DNA of 64,000 bases from Chelydra serpentina (GCA_037349315.1 JBAIAC010000007.1:23454001-23518000); one strand, 5' to 3'. Shown: positions 10,818 to 22,892, numbered from the stretch's first letter. The notes: generated from the letters alone by a model not told the origin. Made by a program: numbers and translations.

Positions 10818-12795
10818 CTGTACAAAGAGATCTGAGTTAAATCAAGTATATTTGTTTGTTGGTCAACTTATTGTGAGTAGCCATACAGTGATCTATATAT
10901 ATGTAAAAAGACATTTCACCATTAAAGCGGATCACTGAATAGCTACTCACAATAAATAGACCTATATAGTACCATATTCTAGTATAAAGTATAATACAGA
11001 TGATTTGTACAGTGTAGCGAGAACAGCCACAGATGGCATAACATTTAGCAATTGCTTATAACAAAAAGCCATATTTCGGGTGGAAAATATTAACATTTTC
11101 ATGACTATGCTGCAGAAAACTTGAGTTACAGAATACACTGTACATACAGTCAGCAAGCATACAGTCAGCAAGTATATAGTCAGGACATTTTTAATATAAA
11201 TGTCCAAGTTCACACTGGCTGGCTGTTACGACTTAAAATTCTAAAGATACACACACTTGTACATATTTCCAAAGTAAAAATTTTCATCTTGGAGTTCTGA
11301 TGTCATGTACAAGCCATTCAAGTTTCATTCTTATGAATTATATTGCCAACAGCAAGCCTCAAAAATCTAATCCAAACAGATGGGTGTAGTTCATTCACTT
11401 TATATAAGATAGCCTATTAAGGTTACTTCAATTATACCCATCTCCTCACCAGCTTCTTTACTAACCACCTGGCCTCAAAGTATTAATCAATCTATTTTTT
11501 GAGGAGAAGGGGAGGCACTTTTCACCATAGAAATGTTTACTATAAAAACACTGGAAATTACAATGATTTGAAGCACTGTAGTAGGCTGTGTAATATTTCC
11601 TTTATTCTTGCCTCGTATCATACTTCCGTAAGAGGTTTTGTAATATTATTTAAAAGTTCCTTGTAAATTTCATGCATCTAGAAATCCTAATTGCATATAA
11701 ATTCCCTGAATTATGGGAACTAAGTAGCAATTCTATTTTATAGAGTGGATGCTGAGAGAAAGAACACTCTGAACTAACAGCTGACGCAGTGTTCTGACCA
11801 AGTCACCAGAAAACACACACCCGGGATCTGGATTCCTAATAGGCAGTTACTGAAGTCTTGTATAACATTCTTGGTTCCAGTGAGCATATATTATAGGGCC
11901 TTATCTTTAAAGCCTTGCATTGGTGTCAATATGAAACAGTATTACATGCAGGGAGAGTAAAGAAACAGCTGTTTCACATGTGTTAATTTTACTTCAGATT
12001 TAGTGTATCCACCATGGATAACCAGATGAAAATTAGTGAATGCAGACTGAAGTCAATACAAAGCAAGGGTGTCCATTTGAATCCAGTGTTTTAAACTGCC
12101 ATCATACTCTTTACTTCACCTTGTGCTCACCAACAAGCCTGCTCCACCTTCAACAGTCCACATCACACAGTGCCCTAGGGAGATGGGGTGGGCCATTAAT
12201 TCTGAATACTGACACACCAAGAAAACAGCACCATAAATCCAAGCACGATTTGTTCAATACTTCTTGAATCCCCTGCCCTAGAGTTAAAATGTTCTAAGTG
12301 CCATTCCCTTCCTTTTAGTTTATACAGTCTTCACATGACCAGACACTGTGTGACAATACATTTATTTTTGTTAATAATTATAAAATGCACAAATAGCCCA
12401 TCTCCATTTTACAACTAGCTCCTACAAACGTTATGGACTCTCTTATGTCAGGTGTACTGAGAGACATACTTAACTAAAAAGACCAATGATTGGCAAACTC
12501 AAGATGCTATACTGGGCAAAACAGGCATACCTCGTAAACGTAATCAGGGTACCATGTGACATGAATCTACAATTAATACATCTTGAGTTAACGGTGATCA
12601 ATCATTAAAGACTTATAAGAACTCTTAACTATAAACATAGCCCAATTTTGAGTAGCCCTCCCCTTATTATAGTTTCTAAGTCTTTTTACCAACTTCAATA
12701 CAATAAGTGAATAGAATAGGTTCGATTTAATAATACTAATACATGCACTTACACTACTTTGAATATTCAATGAGTTGTACTGATATCAACTAAAT
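10818..12795. other. GOLGA5 intron 2, mostly unique AT-rich DNA
   Basis: I see no exon or clear transposon. A short tandem of 'acagtcagcaag' lies at about 11,149-11,172. Confidence 0.45.
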
Positions 12796-12799
12796 AACA

Positions 12800-12960
12800 G
12801 CACTCTCGTGAGGCAGTGCATGTATTATACCCATTTTACATATGGAGAAATGGAGGGAAATAGGTAAGGTTACTCCAAGGCCACCCAGTGAATCAATAGA
12901 AGTGCTGGGGTTAGAATTAAGAGGTTCTTGACTCCCTACCATGTTACCATTACTCTAGAA
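12800..12960 (-). repeat. MIR-type CORE-SINE fragment
   Basis: The plus strand shows, in order, 'ttatacccattttacatatgg', 'gaaatgg.ggga', 'ccaaggccacccagtgaatc' and 'agaagtgctggggttagaattaag'. This is the reverse-complement signature of an ancient MIR-family SINE. It is diverged and truncated, within GOLGA5 intron 2. Confidence 0.6.
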
Positions 12961-13076
12961 CACCTTTCCCTCATATTAGAATCTATTTCATTTACTGTCA
13001 GTTAATGTTACCCTTCACATAACATGGTTTTAAATACACCTATGTTCAATAAATATCTATAGTTTTAGTTAGCTAC

Positions 13077-13691
13077 CATGGCTTTGACTCCTGATGGAAT
13101 TGTCTTCAGTAGTTTTTACATTTTGTGTACTTGTAGGCACAGAACTAATGCTTGAAGTCCGAGAGTGATTCTGAAGAACAACTGTCTTGCTCTTCTCCTT
13201 TTTAGGGTCCATCCGTCCATTAGTTCCTTTCTCAGAACTATTGAGAAAATCAAATAAAAGCTCATCATCAGGTTCAGACTTTTTCCTTCTCACAAACTGG
13301 GAAGAAGGTCTGGGTGTGGAAACACTTTCTGCTGGAGAAGAGGCCTCCGAAGACATCTTGGATGCTGCTTTGACATTTGCAGTTCCAGCTAGGATTGTAG
13401 CTTTCTGGTGTTTAATATTATCAGCTGCTGAGGAGATATAGGTTGCTTTAGATGATGTCTGATATTTCAACTCTCCGGTTTGCTGGTGCAGTTCAGGATA
13501 TTCACTGGCAGACTCCAAATCCATATTATCATATATTACATTCCCTGTACCATCTTTTTTGCTCAAAGCTGATGCAGCTCCTTGATCGACTCTGTTGAGA
13601 AGGTCCTCTGCCTTTCCAGCAAGATCAGCAAACCAAGACATAACGGATGTCTACTGACAAAAGCTACAGAACTGAACTCCAAAAGCATGAG
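13077..13691 (-). CDS. GOLGA5: GOLGA5 exon 2 with start codon (golgin-84 N-terminus)
   Basis: GOLGA5 encodes golgin-84, a tail-anchored Golgi coiled-coil tether that captures intra-Golgi COPI vesicles and binds Rab1 and CASP. The start ATG is at 13,641-13,639, and the exon probably begins at 13,691 after a tatctttttgcag acceptor, leaving about 50 nt of 5' UTR. Coding sequence 13,077-13,641 gives residues 1-188 plus one base (donor CATG|gtagct). The protein begins MSWFADLAGKAEDLLNRVDQ, with the Trp-containing N-terminal motif that in golgin-84, TMF and GMAP-210 is known to capture vesicles. YISSAADNIKHQKATILAGT and FVRRKKSEPDDELLFDFLNS are conserved golgin-84 segments. The rest is low-complexity, Ser/Thr-rich and cytosolic. 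The membrane anchor is encoded off the left edge. Identification is very secure. Confidence 0.97.
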
Positions 13692-13865
13692 CTGCAAAAA
13701 GATACAAATAGTAACAGATCAAATATATGTTGATGAACTGAGGCATTTGGTTTATCTTTGTTGTAAATTATGGTTATGTTAATAGTTTAGTCCTTGTTTC
13801 ATCCATTAACATGCCATATCACTGGAGGGAGTCCAAATCAAATGTTCTTACAGGAAAACGTAGAA

Positions 13866-14012
13866 TAGGGGTAGTCTATTTTTTGTCAGGGTCCAAATTT
13901 CTTGGTCAATGTATAGTCAAGGTCCAGACTCCAGAGAAAATAATTTTAAAAAAACAATAATTATAATAAGTAAATAAAAAGATTTCAGGGTCCATTCAAG
14001 TGACTACCCCTG
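13866..14012. mobile_element. Short hAT-like MITE
   Basis: This 147-bp element has ends TAGGGGTAGTC and GACTACCCCTG, an inverted pair, with 'tcagggtccaaatttc' near the left and 'ttcagggtcca' near the right. The flanks acgtagaa and ctgtagag match at only 5 of 8 positions, so the duplication is degraded. It lies in GOLGA5 intron 1. Confidence 0.65.
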
Positions 14013-14429
14013 CTGTAGAGAAATGCGTTTTAGCTACTAAACCAGCGTAGTCATTCAGGGCATCTACACCTACTAGCAACTGTAGCAACCCCTATAACTA
14101 TAAAATGATGGTCTGCTTGCAGCAGATTAAAGGAAAACAAACTGGGATGGATGGAGAGGGAAATAGGAAGTGATGCGGATAATCACAGATGTATAGTAGA
14201 AAAAAGTTTCTTTGACCTTTGACATACAGACCTCTCCAGAGGCACTTGCAGGAACTCCTCCCCCAAAACAAATGGTCTGTTTAAAATAGGTGCAACTCCT
14301 AATCTTGTGGACTGTATGGACCCCTTTAACTATGTTGGCTGGAAGGGCCCATATGGGCAATAAAGGCCAGACTTTTAAAGGCCAGAACGTCAGCTGGGGT
14401 TAGGCACCCCTATCCCTTTACCAGGCTGG

Positions 14430-15320
14430 TCCTGAGCGCGCCCCCCCGTAAGCTGCCAGCGATAACACACTGTGCCTGGAGGGGGGGGGGGGCTGTGCCC
14501 CATACGAGCCCACAGCCCTGCCTGGACCCTGGAGGAGACACTGGCGCCAGGCGTGCGGACACCAGCGACGGGGCCGGAGACAGAAGGGTCGGCATCGGCA
14601 GCACAACACGGGGGGAGGGAACAGGGGGGCTTAGAATGAGGAGTCGCCCTTAATCCCCCCCCCAGCCCTTCCCATCCCCCCAAATACCTCCTCCCGCCTC
14701 TCCCGCGCTATTAGGCCCGAGCACAGCGCCGGCCTCACCTTGTCCCGGCGCCCACCCTGCCTCCGCGGGGAGCACCCGGGCGGGGGATAAATCGGCGGCG
14801 GAGACGGCAGCGGCTACACGGAGGCCGCAGGCCGGACACGGCAGCTCAGCTCCATCTTCCGGGAGACGTGGCCACTAGCGGGGTGGACGCAGGGACCCAG
14901 CGCACCACTAGACAGGCCGCCGGATGCGCAGGCGCGATCAGAACCGGGCTGGAAGCTCAGAGCGAGGCCACGTCCCCCGCCGCCGGGCAAGGAAGGCAGG
15001 GAGGGAGCAAGGCCACGCCCCTTGCCACGAGAGCCCGCCCGTCCTAGAGAGGAGGGGCAGGGAGTAAGCAAGAGGCCCCGTAGCGTTCCCGGCGGGAGGG
15101 GCGGAGTTGGAGCGGTGACGCAGACTTTGTCAGCCACAGTGCTTCGCGCCGCCAAGTAAGGTCGAGGCCTGCGCACTTCAACCCTTCCCCCGCTGCTCCT
15201 CATCCCCGATCTCCCTCCACGTGACCCCGCCCTCGGCTCTCTCGTAGGCTCCTCCCACTCGTTCGAGGGCAACGGGTCTAACGCCGGCAACCCCTCCTCC
15301 AGCCGCCAGGCATGAAGCGG
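14430..15320. promoter_or_regulatory. CpG-island promoter of GOLGA5
   Basis: This is a GC- and CpG-rich block in an otherwise AT-rich region, centred on the inferred first exon of GOLGA5. On the minus strand just upstream of or within exon 1 there is CCCGGAAGATGG (about 14,852-14,863), an ETS-type CCGGAAG next to a YY1-like AAGATGG. A CACGTGAC E-box-like element lies at about 15,219-15,226, and GTGACGCAG near 15,115 resembles a half CRE. I see no TATA box, which is normal for a housekeeping CpG promoter. The island could also start plus-strand transcripts, but no conserved ORF supports a second gene. Confidence 0.8.
14739..14870 (-). other. GOLGA5: GOLGA5 exon 1, non-coding 5' UTR (5' end estimated)
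   Basis: A strong donor, GGGACAAG|gtgaggcc, sits at 14,739 on the minus strand inside the CpG island. It can join the acceptor at 13,691 across a 1,047-bp intron. The exon carries no part of the conserved protein, as expected because the GOLGA5 start codon is in exon 2. The upstream edge near the CCGGAAG motif is an estimate. Confidence 0.7.
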
Positions 15321-16235
15321 AGCAGGGAGCAGCCTCTAGAGGGCGCTGTGAGCTCACCTAGAAACGAGCCACCCAAGCTGTCCAGGCCGGGCCTGGAGCC
15401 TGCTTTTGGCACTTGCTCTGGGCTGGAGTCGCAAACTTCCAGCCAGGGGCTTATAACTACAGATGCTCAACCAGAGAGCAGCTTCATGCTCACCCGAGCT
15501 CCCAATCCTCTCCCTCTCCATCCAGTGGGAACAGTTTATCTGGGGTACTGCCAGGGGTCCCACCACCTCAGCACCTGCACGTTTCCCAATCTTTCACCTG
15601 GTGCCCCCCCATGCTGCTCCTGAGAGGCAGGACAGACCCTGTAGCCCCAGTTGTACAGATGGGGAACCAAAAGTGTAGTTTGATGGGGAAGGGGGGAGCT
15701 TAATAGTATTAATAATAGGTATAGGTCTAACTTTTGGATTTACCAATTGTGGTACTTAAATTACAGTGTACTTGAAATCACAAATACAGTTTACGTTCAT
15801 TATTTAATCACCCTTCATTTTTTGTTTTAACTTAATTATTTGCCATGTTTACCAGCTAACACTTAAAAATCAACCTTAACATAAAAACAAATTATTGAAT
15901 AAATAGAACCGAGCACTTTCATGTAACTGAAGCATGTCTGCCTGGTTTTAGAGATACATAAATATGCAGTGCACATATCAAACAAATTCATTGCTAAAGC
16001 CTGTGCCCTTTGCTCATCTGCCTAAGCACATTCCACTCACATTTAACCTTCCCTGTTCACTGTCACTACCTGGGCTTGACACAGTCAATGCTGTACATTG
16101 CACAGACACTTGGGAAGCAGCTCAGATCTTATGTTCACTTGCTTCATGTTACCAGTGGTGATTAGAATGTGGCCCCTATGTCTAGATGCCTGTGTTTCTG
16201 GGGCAACTCTCTTATTTTATAGGCTAATAAAACTG
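15321..16235. other. Intergenic, nothing assignable
   Basis: CpG density falls off from 15,400. Open frames starting at 15,312 and 15,413 show no homology and poor composition. After 15,700 the sequence is AT-rich and featureless. Confidence 0.4.
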
Positions 16236-16560
16236 AAATGGGCCCAAGCTAGAGCTCTGCTGTGAGGGTGAGGTTCAGGAGCTGCTCTTCTGCCCTCCCT
16301 TTAGGCAGCCCATGTGGAGAAACTGACCTGGACATACAGAGCATCTGGCACTGTTGCTTGCCACCTCCTCCCCTGAATATTCCTCTGTGCCCCCTATGGA
16401 GTTGAGGGGAAGCAGCAACACCAGGTGCTCTGTGCATCCAGGTCAGTTTCCCCGGCTGTGCTGTGTGGTATCAGGAGCTGCTCTCCTGAGTCCTGCCCTC
16501 CCCTTGCACAGCCCACAGGGGGAAACTGACCTGGACGCAAACATCCTCCACGGGGAGGAA
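16236..16560. repeat. Compound direct and inverted repeat
   Basis: Two direct copies of a 'ggagctgctc...gccctcc...cagccca...gaaactgacctggac' unit lie at about 16,276-16,335 and 16,472-16,535. Between them, 16,318-16,363 is an imperfect reverse complement of about 16,408-16,452, sharing gaaactgacctgga and cagagca-type segments. The unit therefore appears three times, two forward and one reversed. I do not recognise the repeat family. Confidence 0.6.
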
Positions 16561-16639
16561 GTAGGCCCCAAAAGAAGGGAGAAATCTAGGTGCTCCCCCT
16601 CCATGCATCATCTCTGCAACATATCCAATTGGGGGAGGG

Positions 16640-16810
16640 GGGGCAATGTGCCCCATCTCTGCCCATGTGGGGAGCAGGCACCAAGAGGCCAAGTGTTTTG
16701 CCCAGGGTCATACAGGACACCTAGAAGAGCAGGGAAGTGAACTTGTGTTCCTAAATCTTAGGCTGCAATCTAACCATGGGACCATCCTTCATTCCCATTG
16801 TCAGTATGTG
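16640..16810 (-). repeat. MIR-like SINE fragment
   Basis: 'gccaagtgttttgcccaggg', 'tcatacagga', then 'cagggaagtgaac' with a trailing 'ggctgcaatctaacc' follows the reverse-complement MIR layout. It is diverged. Confidence 0.45.
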
Positions 16811-16929
16811 CTCTCCTGCTCCCACAACAGTTCCCAAAATACATTCCCTCCACAGCCACCTTCTTTGAAGGACACAAATTACTTCCCCCAAATTTAGCCA
16901 TCTAATACTTGTACTTTAGTGTAGTTCAC

Positions 16930-17725
16930 CTGCTAGGGTTGCCAACTTTCTAATCACACAAAACTTAACATCCTTTCCCCGCGCCCTGCCCCGGCCCTTC
17001 TCTAAGGCCCCACCCCCGCTCGCTCCATCCCCCCTTCCTCCATCGCTCGCTCTTCCCCATCCTCACTCACTTTCATCAGGTTGGGGCAGGGAGTTGGGGT
17101 GCGGGTGAGGGCTCCGGCTGCGGGTGCAGGCTCTGGAGTGGGGCCAGGGATGAGGGATTTGGGGTGAAGGAAAGGGCTCTGGGCTGGAGCTGAGGGGTTT
17201 GGAGTGTGGGAGGGTGTGTGGGCTCCAGCTGGGTGTGCAGGGAATGAAGGTGCAGGAGGGGACTCCAGGCTGGGGGAGGGGATTGGGGTGTGGTGGGGAG
17301 TTAGGGCTCTGGCGTGGGGCTGGGGATGAGGGCTTTGGGGTGCGGGAGGGGACTCTGGGATGGGGCAGGGGTTTGAGGTGCGGGGTCTGGGCAGCGCTTA
17401 CCATGGCTCCGAGGAAGCAGCCACTAGGTCCCTGCAGCCTCTAGGCATGGGCAGCCAGGCAGCTCTGCACTGTGCACGCTGCCTTCGCGTCTGCAGGCGC
17501 CGCTCCCCACATATCCAATTGGTCGCAGTTCCCAGCCAATGGGAGCTGCGGAGCCGGCACTGGAGGTGGGGGCAGTGTGCGGAGTCTGCCTGACTGCCCC
17601 AGCGCCTAGGGGCTGTTGGGACATGCCAGTCGCTTCCGGGAGCTGCACGGAGCCAGGGCAGGTAGGAAACCTGCCTTAGCCCTGGGCTCTGCTGATGAAT
17701 ATGGCGGCGGGGGGGGGGGGGGGGA
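16930..17725. repeat. GC-rich interspersed repeat with minisatellite core
   Basis: The block starts near 'gggttgccaactttctaatc' and contains about 300 bp (17,085-17,390) of degenerate repeats built on 'ggggctggggatgaggg..ttggggtgcgggaggg', followed by 'ccaatgggagctgcgg'. It ends in a G-run at 17,705-17,723. The same core recurs in other GC-rich blocks of this window (7,320-7,500; 21,660-22,340; 48,370-48,640). Long open frames here are compositional artefacts. Confidence 0.55.
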
Positions 17726-17849
17726 GGGAGAGTTAGATAAGGAAGTTCCCTTTTCACTGTTGAAAGCAACAACACACACCTCAACCTTCAATATATGTTA
17801 ATAATTCTTTATGGTATGCAATGAAGGACATAGTGCATTGTAACAGCCA

Positions 17850-18050
17850 GGGCTGGCGCGCCCACTAGGTGATCCTAGGCGGTCGCCTAGGGCGCCGGGA
17901 GCCAGGGGGCGGCTGGCCACGGCTGCTGCCTGCCCTCCCGGTTCGCCGTGGCTGCTGCCTGCCCTCCCGGCTCCACGGCTGAACTGGGAGCTGGCTGGCC
18001 GCAGCTGCTGCCCGCCCTCCCAACTCTGCAGCTGATGGCATGATGGAAAA
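17850..18050. repeat. GC-rich transposon fragment
   Basis: It begins 'cagggctggcgcgcccacta' and has direct repeats of 'ggctgctgcctgccctcccgg' at about 17,919 and 17,949, plus a diverged third copy near 18,003. Only a left end is visible, so it is probably truncated. Confidence 0.4.
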
Positions 18051-18096
18051 ATGATTATAAATGAATGAATGGATTATAGTTTCAAATGTCTATGGG

Positions 18097-18400
18097 CAGT
18101 GGTCCCCAACGCGGCGCCCATGGGTGCCATGGCGCCCACCGGGGCATTTATGTGCGCTCGCCTACTGACAAGGGAGCGCTTCCGCTGGACAACCCTCCGC
18201 CAAGAAGCGCGGCCGCCGGACAACCAGCCGCTGAAATGCCTCCAAGAAGCGTCGCTGCCGCTTGTTGGCGGCATTTCAGCAGCGATGCTTCTCGATGACA
18301 CCGGTTCTCGGTGGCATTTCGGCGGCTGGTCGTCTGGCGCCCGCCACACTCTTCTGGGAACATGAATATGCTATTGCAACAGAAAGGTTGGGGACCACTG
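18097..18400. mobile_element. hAT-like short element
   Basis: The ends are CAGTGGTCCCCAAC (18,097) and GTTGGGGACCACTG (to 18,400), perfect 14-bp inverted repeats of the hAT CAGTGG type. The flanking 8-bp target duplication is not clear (tctatggg and catggggt). The 304-bp, GC-rich body has no transposase. It belongs to the same terminal type as 58,241-58,536. Confidence 0.8.
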
Positions 18401-20110
18401 CATGGGGTTTTAAATGAGAGCGCATAGTATTTTAAAAATGAAAAGAGTTTAAATAGTTTGACTGTTTTGTTGAAGCTCCCTCATCTTAATGTAACTACTG
18501 TCTTCTGATGGCAGAAAAAGCTCAAACCTTTCAGTCTGCCTGAAGGATCAAAAAGTTCTTCATGATGTATAAAAAGAATGGAAAGATCTGACTATTGAGG
18601 AATCAAATTGTAGTATTATATTATGTACCAATACAACATGAGATTCTTTAAGATAATCCTTTTAAAGGGCCTGTCATTTCAAATAAAGTTAGAGGCAGGA
18701 CAAGGGACAAAGCTGTGAAATTTCTGGTTTTGTCTTTGTGATTGTACTAGGCCCAAGAAGCAGTTTTTGATTAGAGCAAAAAGTCATATCTCACTTGTAA
18801 TATCTGTATTCAATATTTAAGTCCCTTCATTTTCAGTTTAAACCAATTTTTATTGAAATTTCCCCAGATTTTACAAAAAGTATTATTCATTTTTTTCCAA
18901 TTTTCACCCTACTTTTGTACCAAATATACAAAAATAACTTGTTTTATTAGGAAAACACAACACATTGCATGAGATATATGTATTATGATGACACATTAGT
19001 CTACGAATATATGCAAAGCTGCCTGTTGAAGTAAGGCTATGTATTAATCTAGAAGATGCACACAATAAACAAATAGACACACACGCAAGCTCTGAAGTGC
19101 GTGCACATCTGAACATACTGATGAATCTCACGCCCACTATGTACACATTTCAAGCTGTTAGCAGATAATGATTTAAAAATTTGACACACTAAAATGGGAG
19201 GAAAATGAAAATCTGTGTCAGAATACGTTTCAGAACACAAGGAAGAATTCAAAAGTTAAAATAAACAAAAACAGGAGAAAAGGATGAAGTTGAGTGTATG
19301 TGCTGAAAATGGTTTGGCCCAATTATTAAATGAAATTATGTACTGTATAGGCTAATACTTCTAAGTGTACAATAGTAAACCGTTTATTCAAATGAAAAGT
19401 TTTATTTGGGGAGTTGAGATGTATTGTTTTCTTAAACTCAGAGGTGGCATTGTGTTTTGAGTTCTGTTTTAGTTCTACAGCAAACCATATTGATTAACAC
19501 AATGCAAAGCATTAATCTACTGAATACGTTTTTGCTCTGTCTTTACAGCCACCAAAATAAACCTTGATATTTACCCAGAAAAATTAGTAGTTTTTTGCAC
19601 TGATTTTCACCTGTTTTTGTTGTGGTAATAAACTCTGATAAATTCCTGGGGAAAAAATGAAATAAAATAAAAACTGAAAACGAAGGCCCCTATCCATATT
19701 GTAATATTTGAGCAGGTGTAGTGTGAGCCTTTGTGACTATGTGAATCGCCATCCAGGAGAGGGACATTAATTATTGTGAAGAGCTGTTCTTCTACAGAAA
19801 TTGTTACATCCTTCCTGAAAGAGGAGACTCAATGATATCAGATGAGCTGTGGTTGGATTTTGCAATTGGAAATGCCTTATGTCTTGGCTTGAGAAACCAT
19901 CACATCAGCACGAGGACTAAAGACTTATTGTTGTTCTGCTGTCCTCCCTGTGAAGATGAGTCATACAAGTGGTCTCTTCCCATCAGCTGAGTCTTCAGCT
20001 CAGAGTACATGGCATGAGGGAAATAAAAACCCCAAACCAAAAGTTTTAAAAAGTCCTTTGAAGTTCATAACACTTCCCAGAATTTACCTCAGTTATTTCT
20101 CCAAGCAAGT
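18401..20110. other. Intergenic, AT-rich; possible repeat at 19,720-20,060
   Basis: I see no gene. The segment 19,720-20,060 ('gtgaatcgccatccaggaga' through 'ataaaaaccccaaacc') has the look of an LTR or retroviral leader, but without termini I cannot support a call. Confidence 0.35.
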
Positions 20111-20116
20111 TATATA

Positions 20117-20724
20117 CAGTAAAAGCTGTTTTATCTAGCATGTTGGGAGAATGGGGGGTGCCGGTAAGTGAAAAATGCAAGTTAACTAAGAGGGAGAGAG
20201 TTTGGGTGCGGGAAGGGGCTTGGGGCAGTGGGTTGTGGTGTAGGAGGGGATGTGGGGTGCCAGAACCGGGGGGCCCTCACCTTGGGCAGCTCCCCGCAAG
20301 TGGGGACCTGTCCTGCAAGCAGCAACCTCCTAGGTAGAGGCGCGGCAGGCGGCTCCACACACTGCCCCCACCTCGAGCAGTAGCTCCGCAGCTCCCATTG
20401 GCTGGGAACAGCGGCCAATGGGAGCTGTGGGGGTGCTGCCTGCAGGCGGAGGCAGCGCACAGAGCCGCCTGCTGCGCCTCTGCCTAGGAGCGCCCCCCAG
20501 ATCCAGCGCCCCACAACCCCTCCTGTACACCAACCCGCTGCCTCGAGCCCCCTCCCGCACTCAAACTCCCTCCCAGAGCCCGTGCTCCACACCCTCTCCT
20601 GCGCCCCAATTCTCTGCCAGCCCCATGCCAACCGGACTATAAACTGGAATTTCAATGAAGATCAGAAATGCCAGTTTATAGAGCTTTCCGGTTGGTGAAG
20701 TGCCGGATAAAACAGCTTTTACTG
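20117..20724. mobile_element. Tigger/pogo-like DNA transposon, non-autonomous
   Basis: The ends are CAGTAAAAGCTGTTTTATC (20,117) and GATAAAACAGCTTTTACTG (to 20,724), perfect 19-bp inverted repeats flanked by TA on each side, the Tc1/mariner-superfamily signature. The 608-bp body is GC-rich, with a 'ccaatgggagctg' motif and a reversed minisatellite core at about 20,500-20,620. There is no transposase. A right-end relic of the same type is at 49,325-49,352 and a left-end relic near 45,807. Confidence 0.85.
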
Positions 20725-20726
20725 TA

Positions 20727-21430
20727 CAATCACATAATGATGCATAAACATCAGCATTTTTAATACAATGAGCTCCTAAAATATTTAAATTTCATTGACT
20801 AAAATTTAACTTAATTCAGTCAGGTTTGTCCAGGATTTTGCAAGAAATTGCCAGATCTGTCACAGTGTGGGTTTTTTTTTTTTTGTTTTTTGTTTTGTTC
20901 TGTTAGTTTTGTTTTTAGATTTTGCAGTGTGTTTTTTCATTTAAACATTTAATCTTCCTCCTCTCTACTGTCCTAACAGCTTCTTCAGAGCATCAGCCCC
21001 TGTGCCACTCAGGCTGGGTAGGAGGAATATGTAATGATAGTAGAAAGGATCATGGCTTCATTAAACTCAGTTGAAATCGTAATAGATGCCCGCCATTCCC
21101 TCACTAGAGTCCAGATTCTAATCTGATAATTGGCATATATTGCACCTTTCTTTGAGAGTCTCTAATTGAACTTTTGTATCTATCTGCTGCCTCAGAATCG
21201 GAGAGATTCAGATGTGGCTTTATATCAAAGATTAGACTCTGGCTCTACATATAGAATTTCTAATTCCCTTCCATATGAACCTGTTCTGTGAAAATCTGTT
21301 ATTACATGCAAATACTCAGAGGAAATTAGCAGTTTCCCTTCCTTGATGTATCGAAACATACATGACTTCTATAAGCATATGACAAATTGCATACAAAAAA
21401 CTATTCTAAAAGAACATTAAGGTAACAAAT
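20727..21430. other. Intergenic, T-rich tract, no gene
   Basis: A T/G-rich low-complexity run lies at about 20,871-20,930. I see nothing else. Confidence 0.4.
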
Positions 21431-21559
21431 TCTGGCACTCAAAATGTAGGAAATACCAGAATTAAGGTTGCCTGTGCAATCTTAATTCGCTCCCCCCACC
21501 CCCATTTTGGCTACATGCCTTATGACACAGTCTTTAATTTCATGATTACATATTCTTCC

Positions 21560-22690
21560 ATTGTATCCCTGCCCAGGGGTTACAGGTTTGTAGAAATTTT
21601 GGTGGTGCCCAGAATCCGCCCCCCCCCAAACTCCACCTTCCACCTGCCAAGGATCTGGGAGAAAGTTTGGGTGGGGGGAGGAGGTTTGGGGTGCAGGCCC
21701 TGGGCTGAGGCAGGGGATTGGGCTGTAGGACGGGTGAGAGGTTGGGTTTGGGGTGGGGGGGGATCTGGGGTGCAGGCTCTGGGAGGGAGTTTGGGGTAGG
21801 GTGACCAGACAGCAAGTGTGAAAAATCGGGACAGGGGTGGGGGGTAATAGGAGCCTATATAAGAAAAAGACCCCAAAATCGGGACTGTCCCTATAAAATC
21901 GGGACATCTGGTCACCCTAGTTTGGGGGTAGGCTCTGGGCTTGGGTAAGGGGTGGGGGTGCAGGCTCTGGGAGGGAGTTTGTGTGCAGGCTCTGGGAGGG
22001 AGTTTGGGGGCAGGAGAGGGTGTGTGGGAAGGCAGTTGGGGTGCAGGCTCTGGGATGGAGTTTGGATGCTGGGTGCAGGCTCCAGGCTAGGGCAGGGGAT
22101 GGGTGTGCAGGAGTGGGTGGGGATGCAGGCTCTGGGACAGAGTTTGGGTGCTGTGTGCAGGATCCGGGCTGGGACAGGGGCTAGGGGTGCAGGAGGGGAT
22201 GAGGGGTGCAGGCGCTGGGACTGAATTTGGATGCAGGCTGGGGGTGGGGGTGCAGGCTCCAGGAGGGAGCTTGGGAATGGGAGGGGGTGTGGAGGGAGGG
22301 GGTGCAGGCTCTTGGGAGGGAGTGTGGGGGGTGTGGCACTTACCTGGGGCTCCTAGGCAGGACGGGCTGGGAGTCTCCATGTGCTGCTACCCCCAGGCAC
22401 TGCCCCTGCAGGTTCCCATTGGCTGCAGGGGTGCTTGGGGCGGGACACAGACCCACCCTGCCCAGGGGCTGCAGGGAGGGTCCGGCAGCCACGTGGAGCA
22501 AGCAGGGAGGAAGCCGCTCAGCTTTGCTGCGCTGCTAGTGGTGAGTAGGGGCCCCGGGCTGTTTTAAATGGCCCGGGGGGAGGGGGGGAGGGACAGAAGG
22601 AGAAACTCGGCCCCAAACATTGCTGGAGCTGGGCCCTGGGCCAGGAATATTCCTGGTGCACCACGGGCCCATACTACTTGCCGCCCATGT
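21560..22690. repeat. GC-rich interspersed repeat with minisatellite body
   Basis: It runs from 'aggggttacaggtttgtag' to 'gtgcaccacgggcccatac'. About 21,660-22,340 holds many degenerate copies of 'gtgcaggctctgggagggagtttgg'. It is interrupted by a separate MITE at 21,797-21,919. The open frames here are repeat-derived glycine-rich shadows. Confidence 0.55.
21797..21919. mobile_element. TAGGGTGACC-type MITE
   Basis: This 123-bp element has inverted ends TAGGGTGACCAGA and TCTGGTCACCCTA, and internal 'atcgggac' blocks on both sides. It sits inside the GC-rich repeat, splitting 'gggagtttgggg' from 'gtttggggg'. Related, larger elements with similar ends are at 30,526-30,998 and 33,562-33,786. Confidence 0.8.
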
Positions 22691-22824
22691 CCTCTTTCAT
22701 TCGGTGTGTGGCCCCTGGCCTTATTTCCCACACACCGTCCAAAGCCTGCACTGAATAAAAACTTAGGAATTTCCTCATTACCTCCTCTATGAATGTTCTC
22801 AGCATGTTTCACAAATATAAATGC

Positions 22825-22892
22825 TGCTTTGAGCAGGGGGTTGGACTAGATGACCTCCTGTGGTCCCTTTCAATCATATTCTATGATTCTAG
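22825..22892 (+). repeat. CR1/SINE 3' tail fragment
   Basis: 'gctttgagcagggggttgg', 'actagatgacctcctg' and the terminal 'ttctatgattct' form the shared CR1 and Cry I 3' end. Confidence 0.8.

Noticed and set aside
14814..15290. 158-codon minus-strand ORF upstream of GOLGA5
   Set aside because: It is CpG-island sequence with Arg/Gly/Pro-rich translation, overlaps the GOLGA5 promoter and shows no conserved motif.
15312..15703. Possible divergent plus-strand gene from the GOLGA5 CpG island
   Set aside because: The frames are short, overlapping in different phases, and lack recognisable protein. A non-coding transcript remains possible but is not shown by sequence.
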